DNA of 64,000 nt, from positions 62,001 to 126,000 of the forward strand of contig CABUSV010000001.1 of the NCBI GenBank assembly GCA_902494345.1, given 5' to 3'. The DNA comes from an uncultured Collinsella sp. (GTDB lineage: Bacteria > Actinomycetota > Coriobacteriia > Coriobacteriales > Coriobacteriaceae). How positions within the stretch are numbered: position 1 is the stretch's first letter; each line of letters opens with the position of its first letter. The notes beneath the pieces are model-generated. The model searched no databases. It had not been told where the DNA came from and was given only the letters and a program-made list of their open reading frames with translations. Positions 41,127 to 48,882 of the stretch are shown here, in pieces. The position numbers and the translations under genes were made by a program.

Positions 41127-43616
41127 CTATTCGCTGTCGTCCCCAACGTTTTCGCGGTCATTGGCAAGCATCGCCGCGCCGGCGACCGTTGTCGCCACGG
41201 CGGCGGCAGCGAGCCCGGCGGCAACGCCAGAGCCGTCGCCCGTGTCGGCGAGTTTTCCGGTCGAGCCCTTGCTCTTGTTGCCGCCGCCGTTCTTGTCGGC
41301 GCCGTCTGCGTTGGAACCCGTGCCGCTACCGGTGCCGCCTGCACTGCCCGAGGCCGCTACGGTAAAGCTTGCGGCTCCATCGCTGGCGAGCGTGTAGTTT
41401 TGCGCCGCGTCGCCCAACAGACCTTTCGCACGCACCCAATACGTCCCCGCGGCAAATGCCTCGCCCTCGGCCATTGCCGTGCCCGGAGCGCCGTCCGCGT
41501 CGTGCACAAACTCGAGCTGGGCGGTGCAGGCGTCGGTTTCGAGCTTGCCCTCGAGTGATGCCGCAATCTTGGCGCGCACGTCTTCGCCGGCCTTAAGGCC
41601 TTCGAGTCCCTCAAAATGGGGCGTCAGCGCGAGCGGATCGATATCGATGGGCACAGAGCCCTGCAGCCCCGTAACGGTCTCGTTGCCCAGGGCGTCGACA
41701 TCCACGTATTCAATGGCAAACGCATGGCCCGAAGCTGTCGCGTTGAGCGCGTTGCTGCTGTCGGCAAGGCGGAAATGACCCTCGCCAACGGTCTTGCCAT
41801 CCTGGAATGAGGCATCGCTCAGCGAGTCGCCGTACGTCATGCGCATGCGGGTCGGGAGATAGTACGGGAGATAGTACGAAGCCGTCTGCTTGTGCTCCGT
41901 ATCGTAATTGCGCTGATAGATGCTCCGGGCCAGCGCCGCATCAACAAAGTCGGATGCGATGATGCCAATGTGCTTGAGGTAATCTGACTTTGTATCCTCG
42001 ATGCCGCTGGGATTGATGTACGGGCTCTTATACAGATGCTCGTTGACTACTCGTGCCGAGGTAAAAGGATTGCCTCCGTGCGACAAGCCCGTGCAGCTGG
42101 TGTAGTTGATAGACCAGCAACGCTCCAGGACTTTCTCCTTGGCCCCGTTATCGTCCTCGACATCTACCTCGTTGCGCGTGCGCCCGGACGTTTCCTTCAG
42201 CGCATTATCGACCCAGCTGAGCTTGTCGGTTCCCGTGAGTTTGTACTTGTCCTGGGCGTATACCTTGGTGCAATAGGGCTCTTTATCGCCTGTTTCCCCC
42301 GCGGCTTCAAAGCCCCGCGCGTCTTGGACGAGACACATAGTGGCGCTGTCGGAGTGAGCCTTGATCTTGTCATCCCATTCGGTAAGGTCGAGGCCCCACG
42401 TGTGGCCGCTTACACTGTTGCCGGCGAGCCTAAATCGACGCAGCAGAACGATCTTTCCGCGCACCTCGCCCAGCGTGGGGACGTGGCTCGACGTGTAGAA
42501 CAGGTTGGGGTTATCGGCCATAACCTTGGCGAAGGCCGTCGTTATGCTTTCGTCGGTAGCCTCATCGTTGCCGCGCGATGCGAGCATGATGAGCGCTTCT
42601 GACGGGTTTTCGTTCAAAAACGTTTTGAAGTACCCGATGACATCGGAGAGATGCAGATAGTTCCCGTCTTTTTTGAGTAGGTAGAAAATCCCGTGGTCGA
42701 TACCGGGGTCGTCGCCCTTTCCGAGCCGGATATCAAAATAGCGAATGCCTTCGAGCAACTGCGTGGGAATGTAATCCTGCTGGCATTTTACTTGCGAGGA
42801 TTGGGGCTCAGTGTCGTTGTCCACGCTGCAGGTGCCCGAATCGTGCGTACCCGGGATGCTCAGCTCGTCGAGGAACTTGTTGTCGTCGACGTATTTCATC
42901 CAACATGGCCCATCGACGTAGCTGCTGTACGTGATCCAGTCGAGGCTGCTAACCGTGGCATCGTTCTTTTTCATGTCGTAACCGATAAGTTCGAGCTCCC
43001 ACGGAATGCTCTTACTCTTATGGCAGATCTTATTGTTGTCCTGATCTTCGCCGTTCGATTCTATTGCCAGGTACTTAATGTCTTTTTTCTCGGTTTCTTT
43101 CTCGACCGTGCGGTCTCGGATGATGTAGGTTCCGTTTGATTGACGCTCGAACGCAAAAGCGCGGCTGGGCTTGTTGTCATACTCGCCGCCCCATACGTGG
43201 ATGACCTTTCCATCTTTGTCCGAGTCGTCGTCGACTGACCAAATGCTGTAGCCCGTCTTTTTATGCTCTTCGAAATTGAGCAAGGTGCGGATGGCGTACC
43301 AGTTTGTATCGTCATTCTTGGTCGTTACGTTCTCAAGGATGAGCTTGCTGGACGTGCCGTCGTTAAACAGGTGACAGACGTTGCCGCGAACGTTGCCGTC
43401 TTGGTTGACGCTCGCGGTGCGAAAATAGCCCGCGGGGCGAAGGCGAATGACGAAATTGTGGAGGCTGTCCGACGGTGCGGGTGTGTTGTCTGCAAATGCC
43501 GCTCGCAGGGGAATGCCCGGCGCTGCGGTTTCGGGCAGGCTTGCAAGTGGTGACAACGCCGCAAGTCCAAGGCCCAACGTAAATGCTCGGCGGCTGATGG
43601 CGCGGTGTTCGGTCAT
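41127..43616 (-). CDS. Tat-exported, wall-anchored PI-PLC-like phosphodiesterase
   Basis: An 829-residue surface protein. The N-terminus SRRAFTLGLGLAALSPLA is a twin-arginine signal. Residues ~50-225 look like a lectin-type beta domain, with repeated Trp/Tyr strands ending IPWELELIGYD. The catalytic PI-PLC X domain follows, with PGTHDSGT (first His, about 256-263), GIRYFDIRLG and GIDHGIFYLL (second His, about 308). A beta-sandwich region comes next, then a Lys/Gly/Ser linker. It ends in LADTGD, a hydrophobic helix, and a short charged end, resembling a sortase signal with LADTG in place of LPxTG. Likely substrates are phosphatidylinositol or glycosylated inositol lipids of the host or diet. 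The charged tail is acidic instead of basic, which is unusual. Confidence 0.85.
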   Translation of the reverse strand: MTEHRAISRRAFTLGLGLAALSPLASLPETAAPGIPLRAAFADNTPAPSDSLHNFVIRLRPAGYFRTASVNQDGNVRGNVCHLFNDGTSSKLILENVTTKNDDTNWYAIRTLLNFEEHKKTGYSIWSVDDDSDKDGKVIHVWGGEYDNKPSRAFAFERQSNGTYIIRDRTVEKETEKKDIKYLAIESNGEDQDNNKICHKSKSIPWELELIGYDMKKNDATVSSLDWITYSSYVDGPCWMKYVDDNKFLDELSIPGTHDSGTCSVDNDTEPQSSQVKCQQDYIPTQLLEGIRYFDIRLGKGDDPGIDHGIFYLLKKDGNYLHLSDVIGYFKTFLNENPSEALIMLASRGNDEATDESITTAFAKVMADNPNLFYTSSHVPTLGEVRGKIVLLRRFRLAGNSVSGHTWGLDLTEWDDKIKAHSDSATMCLVQDARGFEAAGETGDKEPYCTKVYAQDKYKLTGTDKLSWVDNALKETSGRTRNEVDVEDDNGAKEKVLERCWSINYTSCTGLSHGGNPFTSARVVNEHLYKSPYINPSGIEDTKSDYLKHIGIIASDFVDAALARSIYQRNYDTEHKQTASYYLPYYLPTRMRMTYGDSLSDASFQDGKTVGEGHFRLADSSNALNATASGHAFAIEYVDVDALGNETVTGLQGSVPIDIDPLALTPHFEGLEGLKAGEDVRAKIAASLEGKLETDACTAQLEFVHDADGAPGTAMAEGEAFAAGTYWVRAKGLLGDAAQNYTLASDGAASFTVAASGSAGGTGSGTGSNADGADKNGGGNKSKGSTGKLADTGDGSGVAAGLAAAAVATTVAGAAMLANDRENVGDDSE

Positions 43617-43823
43617 AACTTCTCCATTCGTAGAGTGCGGTTATGCGATAGTTTTGGTCACTATACTGCTCAGATGTTTAAAGATGCTGGTTTAATTGTC
43701 TGCGCGGCGCAATAAATCGGCGGGCGGACGTGTTGGGGTGCTTGTCGTTTTCGTACTGTTGCTACATTTGGAGCGGTTCCGGCGTCCGGCATCCTCGCGT
43801 TCGTTGGCTACCGGCATAAGAAA

Positions 43824-43851
43824 GGGAGGGTCGGTTTACCGGCCCTCCCTG
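43824..43851 (-). terminator. terminator of the lipoprotein gene
   Basis: AGGGAGGGTCGG (43824-43835) pairs with CCGGCCCTCCCT (43840-43851); the minus-strand transcript ends TTTCTT. Confidence 0.75.
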
Positions 43852-43921
43852 GGTACGAAGCTCTGGGGTACCGTCGCTTGTTTGCACTGCGCCTGTGTTT
43901 CCCGCTGCACTCGCCAGTCGC

Positions 43922-44515
43922 TTAACGCTTGATCTCGATATCGTCGAGCTTGACGTCCATGGCCTCGGTCTTGGCCTCGGCGATGTCGTCGGCAAACTCC
44001 AGAGACTTCATCATGGTCTCGACGGCGTCCTTGTGTTCCTCGACGTTGTCGATGCGCACATACACACTGCCACCGTCAACGTCGGTGAAGTGCTCGGTCG
44101 TCACGCCGCCCGAGTGCGTAAAGTAGGCACTGCGCCAGGTCTTGCCGTTGTACTTAACGGGATCGCTCTCGGTCCATCCGGAGTTGGCCTTCCACTTTGC
44201 CTCGTAGTCGAACAGCTCGTCGGCGTTCTTGTCAGGATCGAAGACGGGGATGAAGCGGTCGCTGGCGTGCTCGCTCTCGGTGAACTTAAACTGGGCCCTA
44301 TCGGCCGTGTCGCCTGCGACGTCGGTGATCTCGACGCCCTCGGGGACCTCGACCTTAAACCAAATGAAATCGGTCCTCATATCCACGGCTGGCTTTTCTG
44401 CTCCGCCGCCACCGCCGCTTCCGGTAGCGCCGCCGCTGCCACCGCAGCCCACTAGGGAGACTGCGGCTAAGAGGCTTATGCAGAGGGTGAGAATCGCAAA
44501 GGCCTTCTTTTTCAT
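43922..44515 (-). CDS. secreted lipoprotein of unknown function
   Basis: A 197-residue protein with a lipoprotein signal peptide (MKKKAFAILTLCISLLAAVSLVGCG, lipobox LVGC at about residues 21-24). A Gly/Ser linker and a ~150-residue domain with strands such as FIWFKVEVPEGVEI and SVYVRIDN follow. The middle is rich in Asp/Glu/Lys. The family is not recognised; the fold could be a LpqN/DUF-type extracytoplasmic beta domain. It is followed by its own terminator and has no co-transcribed partner. Confidence 0.8.
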   Translation of the reverse strand: MKKKAFAILTLCISLLAAVSLVGCGGSGGATGSGGGGGAEKPAVDMRTDFIWFKVEVPEGVEITDVAGDTADRAQFKFTESEHASDRFIPVFDPDKNADELFDYEAKWKANSGWTESDPVKYNGKTWRSAYFTHSGGVTTEHFTDVDGGSVYVRIDNVEEHKDAVETMMKSLEFADDIAEAKTEAMDVKLDDIEIKR

Positions 44516-44978
44516 GGTCGTGTCCTCCTCGATCTGTAACCGCCCATGGATTACCTGCCTTTACTGTACGCGCGAGCGGCTCGTTCTGGTGGGCCATGTG
44601 TCCCATTCTGGGGGCTGGAATTGCGCCGACAAGTGGCAATATACGCGGGTCCAAAAGAGGGGAGGGCCGATGCTGTCGGCCCTCCCCGGGGTTGGGTGCC
44701 CGTTGTTTTAAAAGGGGCGCGTGTACGCGGGCGTTGCCCCAACAGGTTCCTTGTTTATAGATATGCCCCAGTTTGTGACGTCCGGAAGTCTCGAAAGGTG
44801 GGCCATGTGTCCCATGCTTGCGTTGTCGACGCCTATCGCGTGCCATAGAAATCCGCGATGGCCAGATGCGCTGACGCTCGCGTACTTATGGGCTAGACTT
44901 AGCACCATTACGTGATCGATGCGGTCGGCCGGCGTCGGCCGCCCGACCGATATATATGACTTGAAGGTGCGTGTGCGT
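44516..44978. other. gene-free region with a 19-bp direct repeat and an orphan hairpin
   Basis: GGTGGGCCATGTGTCCCAT occurs at 44588-44606 and again, identically, at 44797-44815. Between the copies lies the hairpin GGGGAGGGCCGA/TCGGCCCTCCCC (44659-44687), which on the minus strand is followed by CTCTTTT, a terminator with no evident gene behind it. The rest has no convincing ORF. Confidence 0.6.
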
Positions 44979-45611
44979 ATGAGCCAAGAGATGATGGATA
45001 AAACCTGTCGCGGTTTTGCCGAGGCGCTGGCCGCGCGCGAGCCGGTTCCCGGTGGTGGCAGCGCGAGCGCTTTTGTGGGCGCGCTGGGCGCCTCGCTGTG
45101 CGGAATGGTTGCCCGCTACGGTGCGACCAATCCCGCGCTTGCTGATCGTGCGGATGACCTGACGCGTGCGTTTGCCCAGGCTGATGAGCTGTCCCAGGAG
45201 CTTGTCGAGTTGGTTGCCGAGGACGTTCGTGCCTACGGGCAGGTGTCCACGGCGTACGGTATTCCGCGTGACGATCCGGCTCGAGCAACCGCGATTCAGG
45301 ATGCGCTGCATGTGGCCGCTCTGCCGCCGTATCGCATTATGGATGCCTGCGGGCGTGCGCTGGCGCTGCTCGAGGACATGGCCGACAAGGGTTCGCGTCA
45401 GCTGCTGTCCGATGTGGCGTGCGGCGCCGTGTTCTGCCGTGCCGCTATGCAGGGCGCGAGCTTGACGCTCTTTGCGAACACCACGTCTATGAAAGATCGC
45501 GCTCGTGCTGAGGAGCTCGAGACGGCGTGTGATGAGTTGCTCGACACATGGTTGCCGCGCGCCGATGCGCTGGCGCGCCGCGCCTCCGACGCTGCGAGGA
45601 AGAGAGGATAG
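44979..45611 (+). CDS. fchA: methenyl-THF cyclohydrolase / cyclodeaminase family protein (FchA-like)
   Basis: A 210-residue, nearly all-helical protein of the formiminotransferase-cyclodeaminase (FTCD) C-domain family. The signature EPVPGGGSASAFVGALGASL (glycine-rich substrate loop) is intact. Stand-alone members act as 5,10-methenyl-THF cyclohydrolase (FchA in clostridia) or as formimino-THF cyclodeaminase. Here it stops 2 bp before a FolD that lacks the cyclohydrolase residues, which favours the cyclohydrolase role. The ATG at 44979 is listed; a GTG at 44973 with GAAGG five bases upstream is an alternative start. Confidence 0.88.
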   Translation: MSQEMMDKTCRGFAEALAAREPVPGGGSASAFVGALGASLCGMVARYGATNPALADRADDLTRAFAQADELSQELVELVAEDVRAYGQVSTAYGIPRDDPARATAIQDALHVAALPPYRIMDACGRALALLEDMADKGSRQLLSDVACGAVFCRAAMQGASLTLFANTTSMKDRARAEELETACDELLDTWLPRADALARRASDAARKRG

Positions 45612-45613
45612 CC

Positions 45614-46468
45614 ATGGCTGAACTGCTGAAGGGTGCTCCCGTTGCTCGCGCTTTGACCGAGGAGCTCGTTGCTCGCTGCGTTGCTTTGCGCGAACGCGGC
45701 GTTGTGCCGACGCTGGCCATTGTTCGTGTGGGCGAGCGCGAGGACGACCTGTCCTATGAGCGTGGCGCTCTTAAACGCTGCGAAAAGGTTGGCATCGAGG
45801 CTCGTCGCGTTTTGCTTCCTGCCGACGTCTCGCAGGACGAGCTGCTGGCGGCTATCGAGGGCATTAATGCCGACTTGGCTGTTCATGGCTGTCTGATGTT
45901 CCGCCCGCTGCCCGCCGGCCTTGACGAGAACGCCGTCGCCGCAGCGCTCGATCCCGCCAAGGACGTTGACTCCATGACGCCGGCTTCGCTGCTCACCACG
46001 CTTTCGGGACGCGGCGAGGGTTTTGCCCCCTGCACAGCCGAAGCCGTGCTTGCTTTGCTGGATCATTACGGTGTTGAGCTGGATGGGGCCAAGGTCGCGG
46101 TCGTTGGTCGGTCGCTGGTGATTGGCCGTCCCGTTGCCGCCATGCTTACGGCTCTCAATGCCACGGTGACGACGTGCCATACGCATACGCGCGACCTTGC
46201 TGCCGAGTGCCGTGCGGCTGACATTGTGGTTGCCGCCGTTGGACGCGCGCGTACGATTGGCGCGGATGCCGTTCGCGAGGGCCAGACGATCATCGATGTT
46301 GGCATTAACTGGGATGAGGACGCTGGCAAGCTGGTGGGTGACGTCGATTTTGATGCTGCGGAGCCGGTCGTTAACGCCATCACGCCCGTGCCGGGCGGCG
46401 TGGGGGCTGTGACCACCGCGATTCTCGCCAAACACGTGATTGAGGCGGCGGAGCGTGCATCGAAATAG
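45614..46468 (+). CDS. folD: FolD-family methylene-THF dehydrogenase with altered cyclohydrolase site
   Basis: A 284-residue protein with the FolD fold: VGEREDDLSYERGALKRC, KDVDSMTPASL, VVGRSLVIGRPVAAML (Rossmann loop) and ITPVPGGVGAVTTAIL. Against the E. coli numbering, K54 is A52 and Q98 is F96, while D121 is kept as D119. The lysine and glutamine are associated with the cyclohydrolase half-reaction in characterised FolD/MTHFD1 enzymes. The dehydrogenase half may remain. The start at 45614 follows AGAGGATA inside the end of fchA, so the two are translationally coupled and probably split the two reactions between them. Confidence 0.9.
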   Translation: MAELLKGAPVARALTEELVARCVALRERGVVPTLAIVRVGEREDDLSYERGALKRCEKVGIEARRVLLPADVSQDELLAAIEGINADLAVHGCLMFRPLPAGLDENAVAAALDPAKDVDSMTPASLLTTLSGRGEGFAPCTAEAVLALLDHYGVELDGAKVAVVGRSLVIGRPVAAMLTALNATVTTCHTHTRDLAAECRAADIVVAAVGRARTIGADAVREGQTIIDVGINWDEDAGKLVGDVDFDAAEPVVNAITPVPGGVGAVTTAILAKHVIEAAERASK

Positions 46469-46505
46469 GTGTTTTGGGCTGCTTGAGGGGTTAGCTATAT
46501 ACCAC

Positions 46506-46735
46506 GTGGTCAAAAAATGCCAAATATGAGTACTGCTGTCAAGATGGTCACATATGTTTTATGACATTTGGGCTTCCTAGCGATATCCATTATCGTTAGG
46601 AAGCCCATTTTATTGAACCTATGGGGAATAACGCGGTCTCGCTTTTGGACAAATAGGGATTTTCGGCACTCATTACAAGGAAATTTGCTGCTACTAAATT
46701 GGTGACAGTACTCATATTTGGCATTTTTTGACCAC
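46506..46735. mobile_element. 230-bp MITE-like element with 30-bp terminal inverted repeats
   Basis: The ends GTGGTCAAAAAATGCCAAAT...(46506-46535) and their exact complement (46706-46735) are 30-bp perfect inverted repeats. The interior is clearly AT-richer than the surrounding genes. A second internal stem, GGGCTTCCTAGCGATA (46570-46585) with TATCGTTAGGAAGCCC (46591-46606), is followed by ATTTTATT and could also terminate folD. There is no ORF for a transposase, and a target duplication is not obvious. Confidence 0.8.
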
Positions 46736-46834
46736 AGAGGTCCCGAGGGGGTCTCGAGGGGCCGTGGTTTCGCCCTTTCTGCGCCGAAGCGATACACTGT
46801 TATCGTTTGATTTCTTCACTCAAGGAGGATGCGC

Positions 46835-48358
46835 ATGCCGTGCACAACGATTCTGGTCGGTAAAAACGCAAGCTACGACGGGTCGACCCTGGTCGCGCGT
46901 AACGAGGACTCGTCCAACGGGGTGTTTGAGCCCAAGCGTATGCGCGTGGTGCATCCCGACGAGCAGCCGCGCGTCTACACGAGCGTCCTGAGTCACCTGA
47001 CCGTTGAGCTGCCCGATAATCCCATGCGCTACACGAGCGTCCCCGATGTTGTTCCGGGCCACGGCATCTGGGCCGAGGCCGGTTTCAACGAGCTCAATGT
47101 GGGCATGTCCGCAACTGAGACGCTCACCACCAATGAGCGCGTTCGCGGCGCCGACCCACTCGTGGACTACGTGCCCGCCAAGGGCAACGAGGGTGAGGAC
47201 GGCTATGTGCCGGCGCAGCCTGGTGGCCTGGGCGAGGAGGACATGGTGACCTTGGTCCTGCCGTACGCTAAGTCCGCCCGCGACGGCGTTCGTATCCTGG
47301 GCGACCTGCTCGAGCGCTACGGCACCTACGAGAACAACGGCATCGCCTTTAGCGACGTGGACGAGATCTGGTGGCTCGAGACCATCGGCGGTCACCACTG
47401 GATTGCCAAGCGTGTGCTCGATGACGCCTATGTGACCATGCCCAACCAGCTGGGTATCGACAGCTTTGATCTGGATGACGCCGAGGGCGCCCAGGCCGAT
47501 CACATGTGCTCTGCCGACCTGCGCGCCTGGATGGCCGAGTGGCATCTGGATCTGACGCTGGGCGTCGAGGGCGACGGCCCGGCTGCGGTCTTTAACCCGC
47601 GCGAGGCCTTTGGCTCGCACAGCGACAGCGACCACGTCTACAACACGCCGCGCGCGTGGTACATGCAGCGCTGTCTCAACCCCAGCGACGTGTGGGATGG
47701 CCCCGACGCCGACTACACGCCCGAGAGCGACGATATCCCCTGGAGCCGCGTGCCCGAGCGCAAGGTGACCATCGAGGACATCAAGTACGTACTCTCGAGC
47801 CACTACCAGGGCACGGAGTACGACTGCTACGGCAGCAAGGGTACGCCCGCCACGCGCGGCGCCTATCGCCCCATCGGCATCAACCGCAACAGCCAGCTTG
47901 CCGTGTTGCAGCTGCGCCCCTATGCGCAGCCGGCCTACCGCGCCGTGCAGTGGATGGCGTTTGGCTCCAACTCGTTTAACGCGCTCGTGCCGCTGTACGC
48001 CAATGTCGAGACCATGCCCGAGTACTATGCCGACACGCAGTCTCGCGTGACGTCCGAAAACTTCTACTGGGCCAACCGCCTGATCGGCGCGCTGGCCGAC
48101 GTCCGTTTTCATGAGTGCGGCCGCGCCGTGGAGGACTACCAGGAGAAGGTCGGTGGCATGGGCCACAAGCAGATCCATGACGTCGATGCTGCCGTAGCCG
48201 CTCTGCCCGAGGCCGAGGTGCCTGCCGAACTTGCACGCGCCAACGAGGAGTTTGCCGAGCGTGTTCGCGTAGAGACCGATGCCCTGCTGGGCAAGGTGCT
48301 CTACACCACGAGCTGCGCCATGAAGAACTCTTTTGCGATGAACGACAACGTGAGGTAA
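46835..48358 (+). CDS. C69-family dipeptidase (PepD-type)
   Basis: A 507-residue Ntn-hydrolase. The nucleophile is the cysteine in the N-terminal MPCTTILVGKNAS, which becomes available after removal of the first residues, as in Lactobacillus PepD. SYDGSTLVARNEDS and the later GGHHWIAKRV and RNSQLAVLQLRP blocks match the C69 family. It has no signal peptide, so it likely splits dipeptides in the cytosol. The start at 46835 is chosen because AAGGAGG lies 6 bp before it; the ATG at 46829 abuts the ribosome site. Confidence 0.9.
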   Translation: MPCTTILVGKNASYDGSTLVARNEDSSNGVFEPKRMRVVHPDEQPRVYTSVLSHLTVELPDNPMRYTSVPDVVPGHGIWAEAGFNELNVGMSATETLTTNERVRGADPLVDYVPAKGNEGEDGYVPAQPGGLGEEDMVTLVLPYAKSARDGVRILGDLLERYGTYENNGIAFSDVDEIWWLETIGGHHWIAKRVLDDAYVTMPNQLGIDSFDLDDAEGAQADHMCSADLRAWMAEWHLDLTLGVEGDGPAAVFNPREAFGSHSDSDHVYNTPRAWYMQRCLNPSDVWDGPDADYTPESDDIPWSRVPERKVTIEDIKYVLSSHYQGTEYDCYGSKGTPATRGAYRPIGINRNSQLAVLQLRPYAQPAYRAVQWMAFGSNSFNALVPLYANVETMPEYYADTQSRVTSENFYWANRLIGALADVRFHECGRAVEDYQEKVGGMGHKQIHDVDAAVAALPEAEVPAELARANEEFAERVRVETDALLGKVLYTTSCAMKNSFAMNDNVR

Positions 48359-48457
48359 GGGTTTCCCGTCGATCGAATAGCGCTAAAACGCTTTGTCGCT
48401 TTCGCTCAATCTTGGGTACAAGAACGCCAATGCAGTTGTTTGTGATTGGAGACAACC

Positions 48458-48874
48458 ATGGTTATGAAACTCGATCAGCTTGTTAACGGCGCCATTAACG
48501 TGGGCTTTGGCGCTGCCGCCGTTGCTGTCGAAGGCGGCAAGAAGGTCCTCGACGACCTTAACACCAAGGGCGAGCAGGTCCGCAAGGACACCGCCACCCC
48601 CGATATCGCCCGCAGCGTGTCCGACATGTTCGAGCAGGCCGGCGGTACCATCTCCGACCTGACCGAGCGCTTGGGCATGCAGGGCGAGACCGCGGCCCAG
48701 CGCGTGCTCGACGAGCTCATTCTTGCTCGCGTCCGCGTTATGACCGCCCCCGAGCGCACGGCCTTCCTGGCCCATGTGCGCGACATCGTCGATTCGGTCG
48801 AGGACAACGTGACTTCGGTGCCCGTTGAGTCCGTTGAGCCCGACGATGCGAAGGATACCGAAGAGGCCGAGTAG
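48458..48874 (+). CDS. small helical protein, phasin-like, next to AarF kinase
   Basis: A 138-residue protein with two long amphipathic helices (VNGAINVGFGAAAVAVEGGKK and an Ala/Glu-rich second helix) and an acidic C-terminus. The composition recalls phasins and the small 'ABC1-associated' helical proteins found beside UbiB-like kinases. The start at 48458 follows GGAGA. It ends 8 bp before the kinase gene, so the two are probably co-transcribed and may interact. Confidence 0.7.
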   Translation: MVMKLDQLVNGAINVGFGAAAVAVEGGKKVLDDLNTKGEQVRKDTATPDIARSVSDMFEQAGGTISDLTERLGMQGETAAQRVLDELILARVRVMTAPERTAFLAHVRDIVDSVEDNVTSVPVESVEPDDAKDTEEAE

Positions 48875-48882
48875 CAGCGCAG

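Noticed and set aside
44708..44908. 66-residue minus-strand ORF that could use the orphan terminator
   Set aside because: No ribosome site before its ATG and no recognisable sequence; kept only as a possible transcript question.
33780..46468. A complete Wood-Ljungdahl pathway
   Set aside because: Fhs, FchA and FolD are present, but no CO dehydrogenase/acetyl-CoA synthase, methylene-THF reductase or corrinoid protein gene is in the window; these enzymes also serve ordinary folate metabolism.
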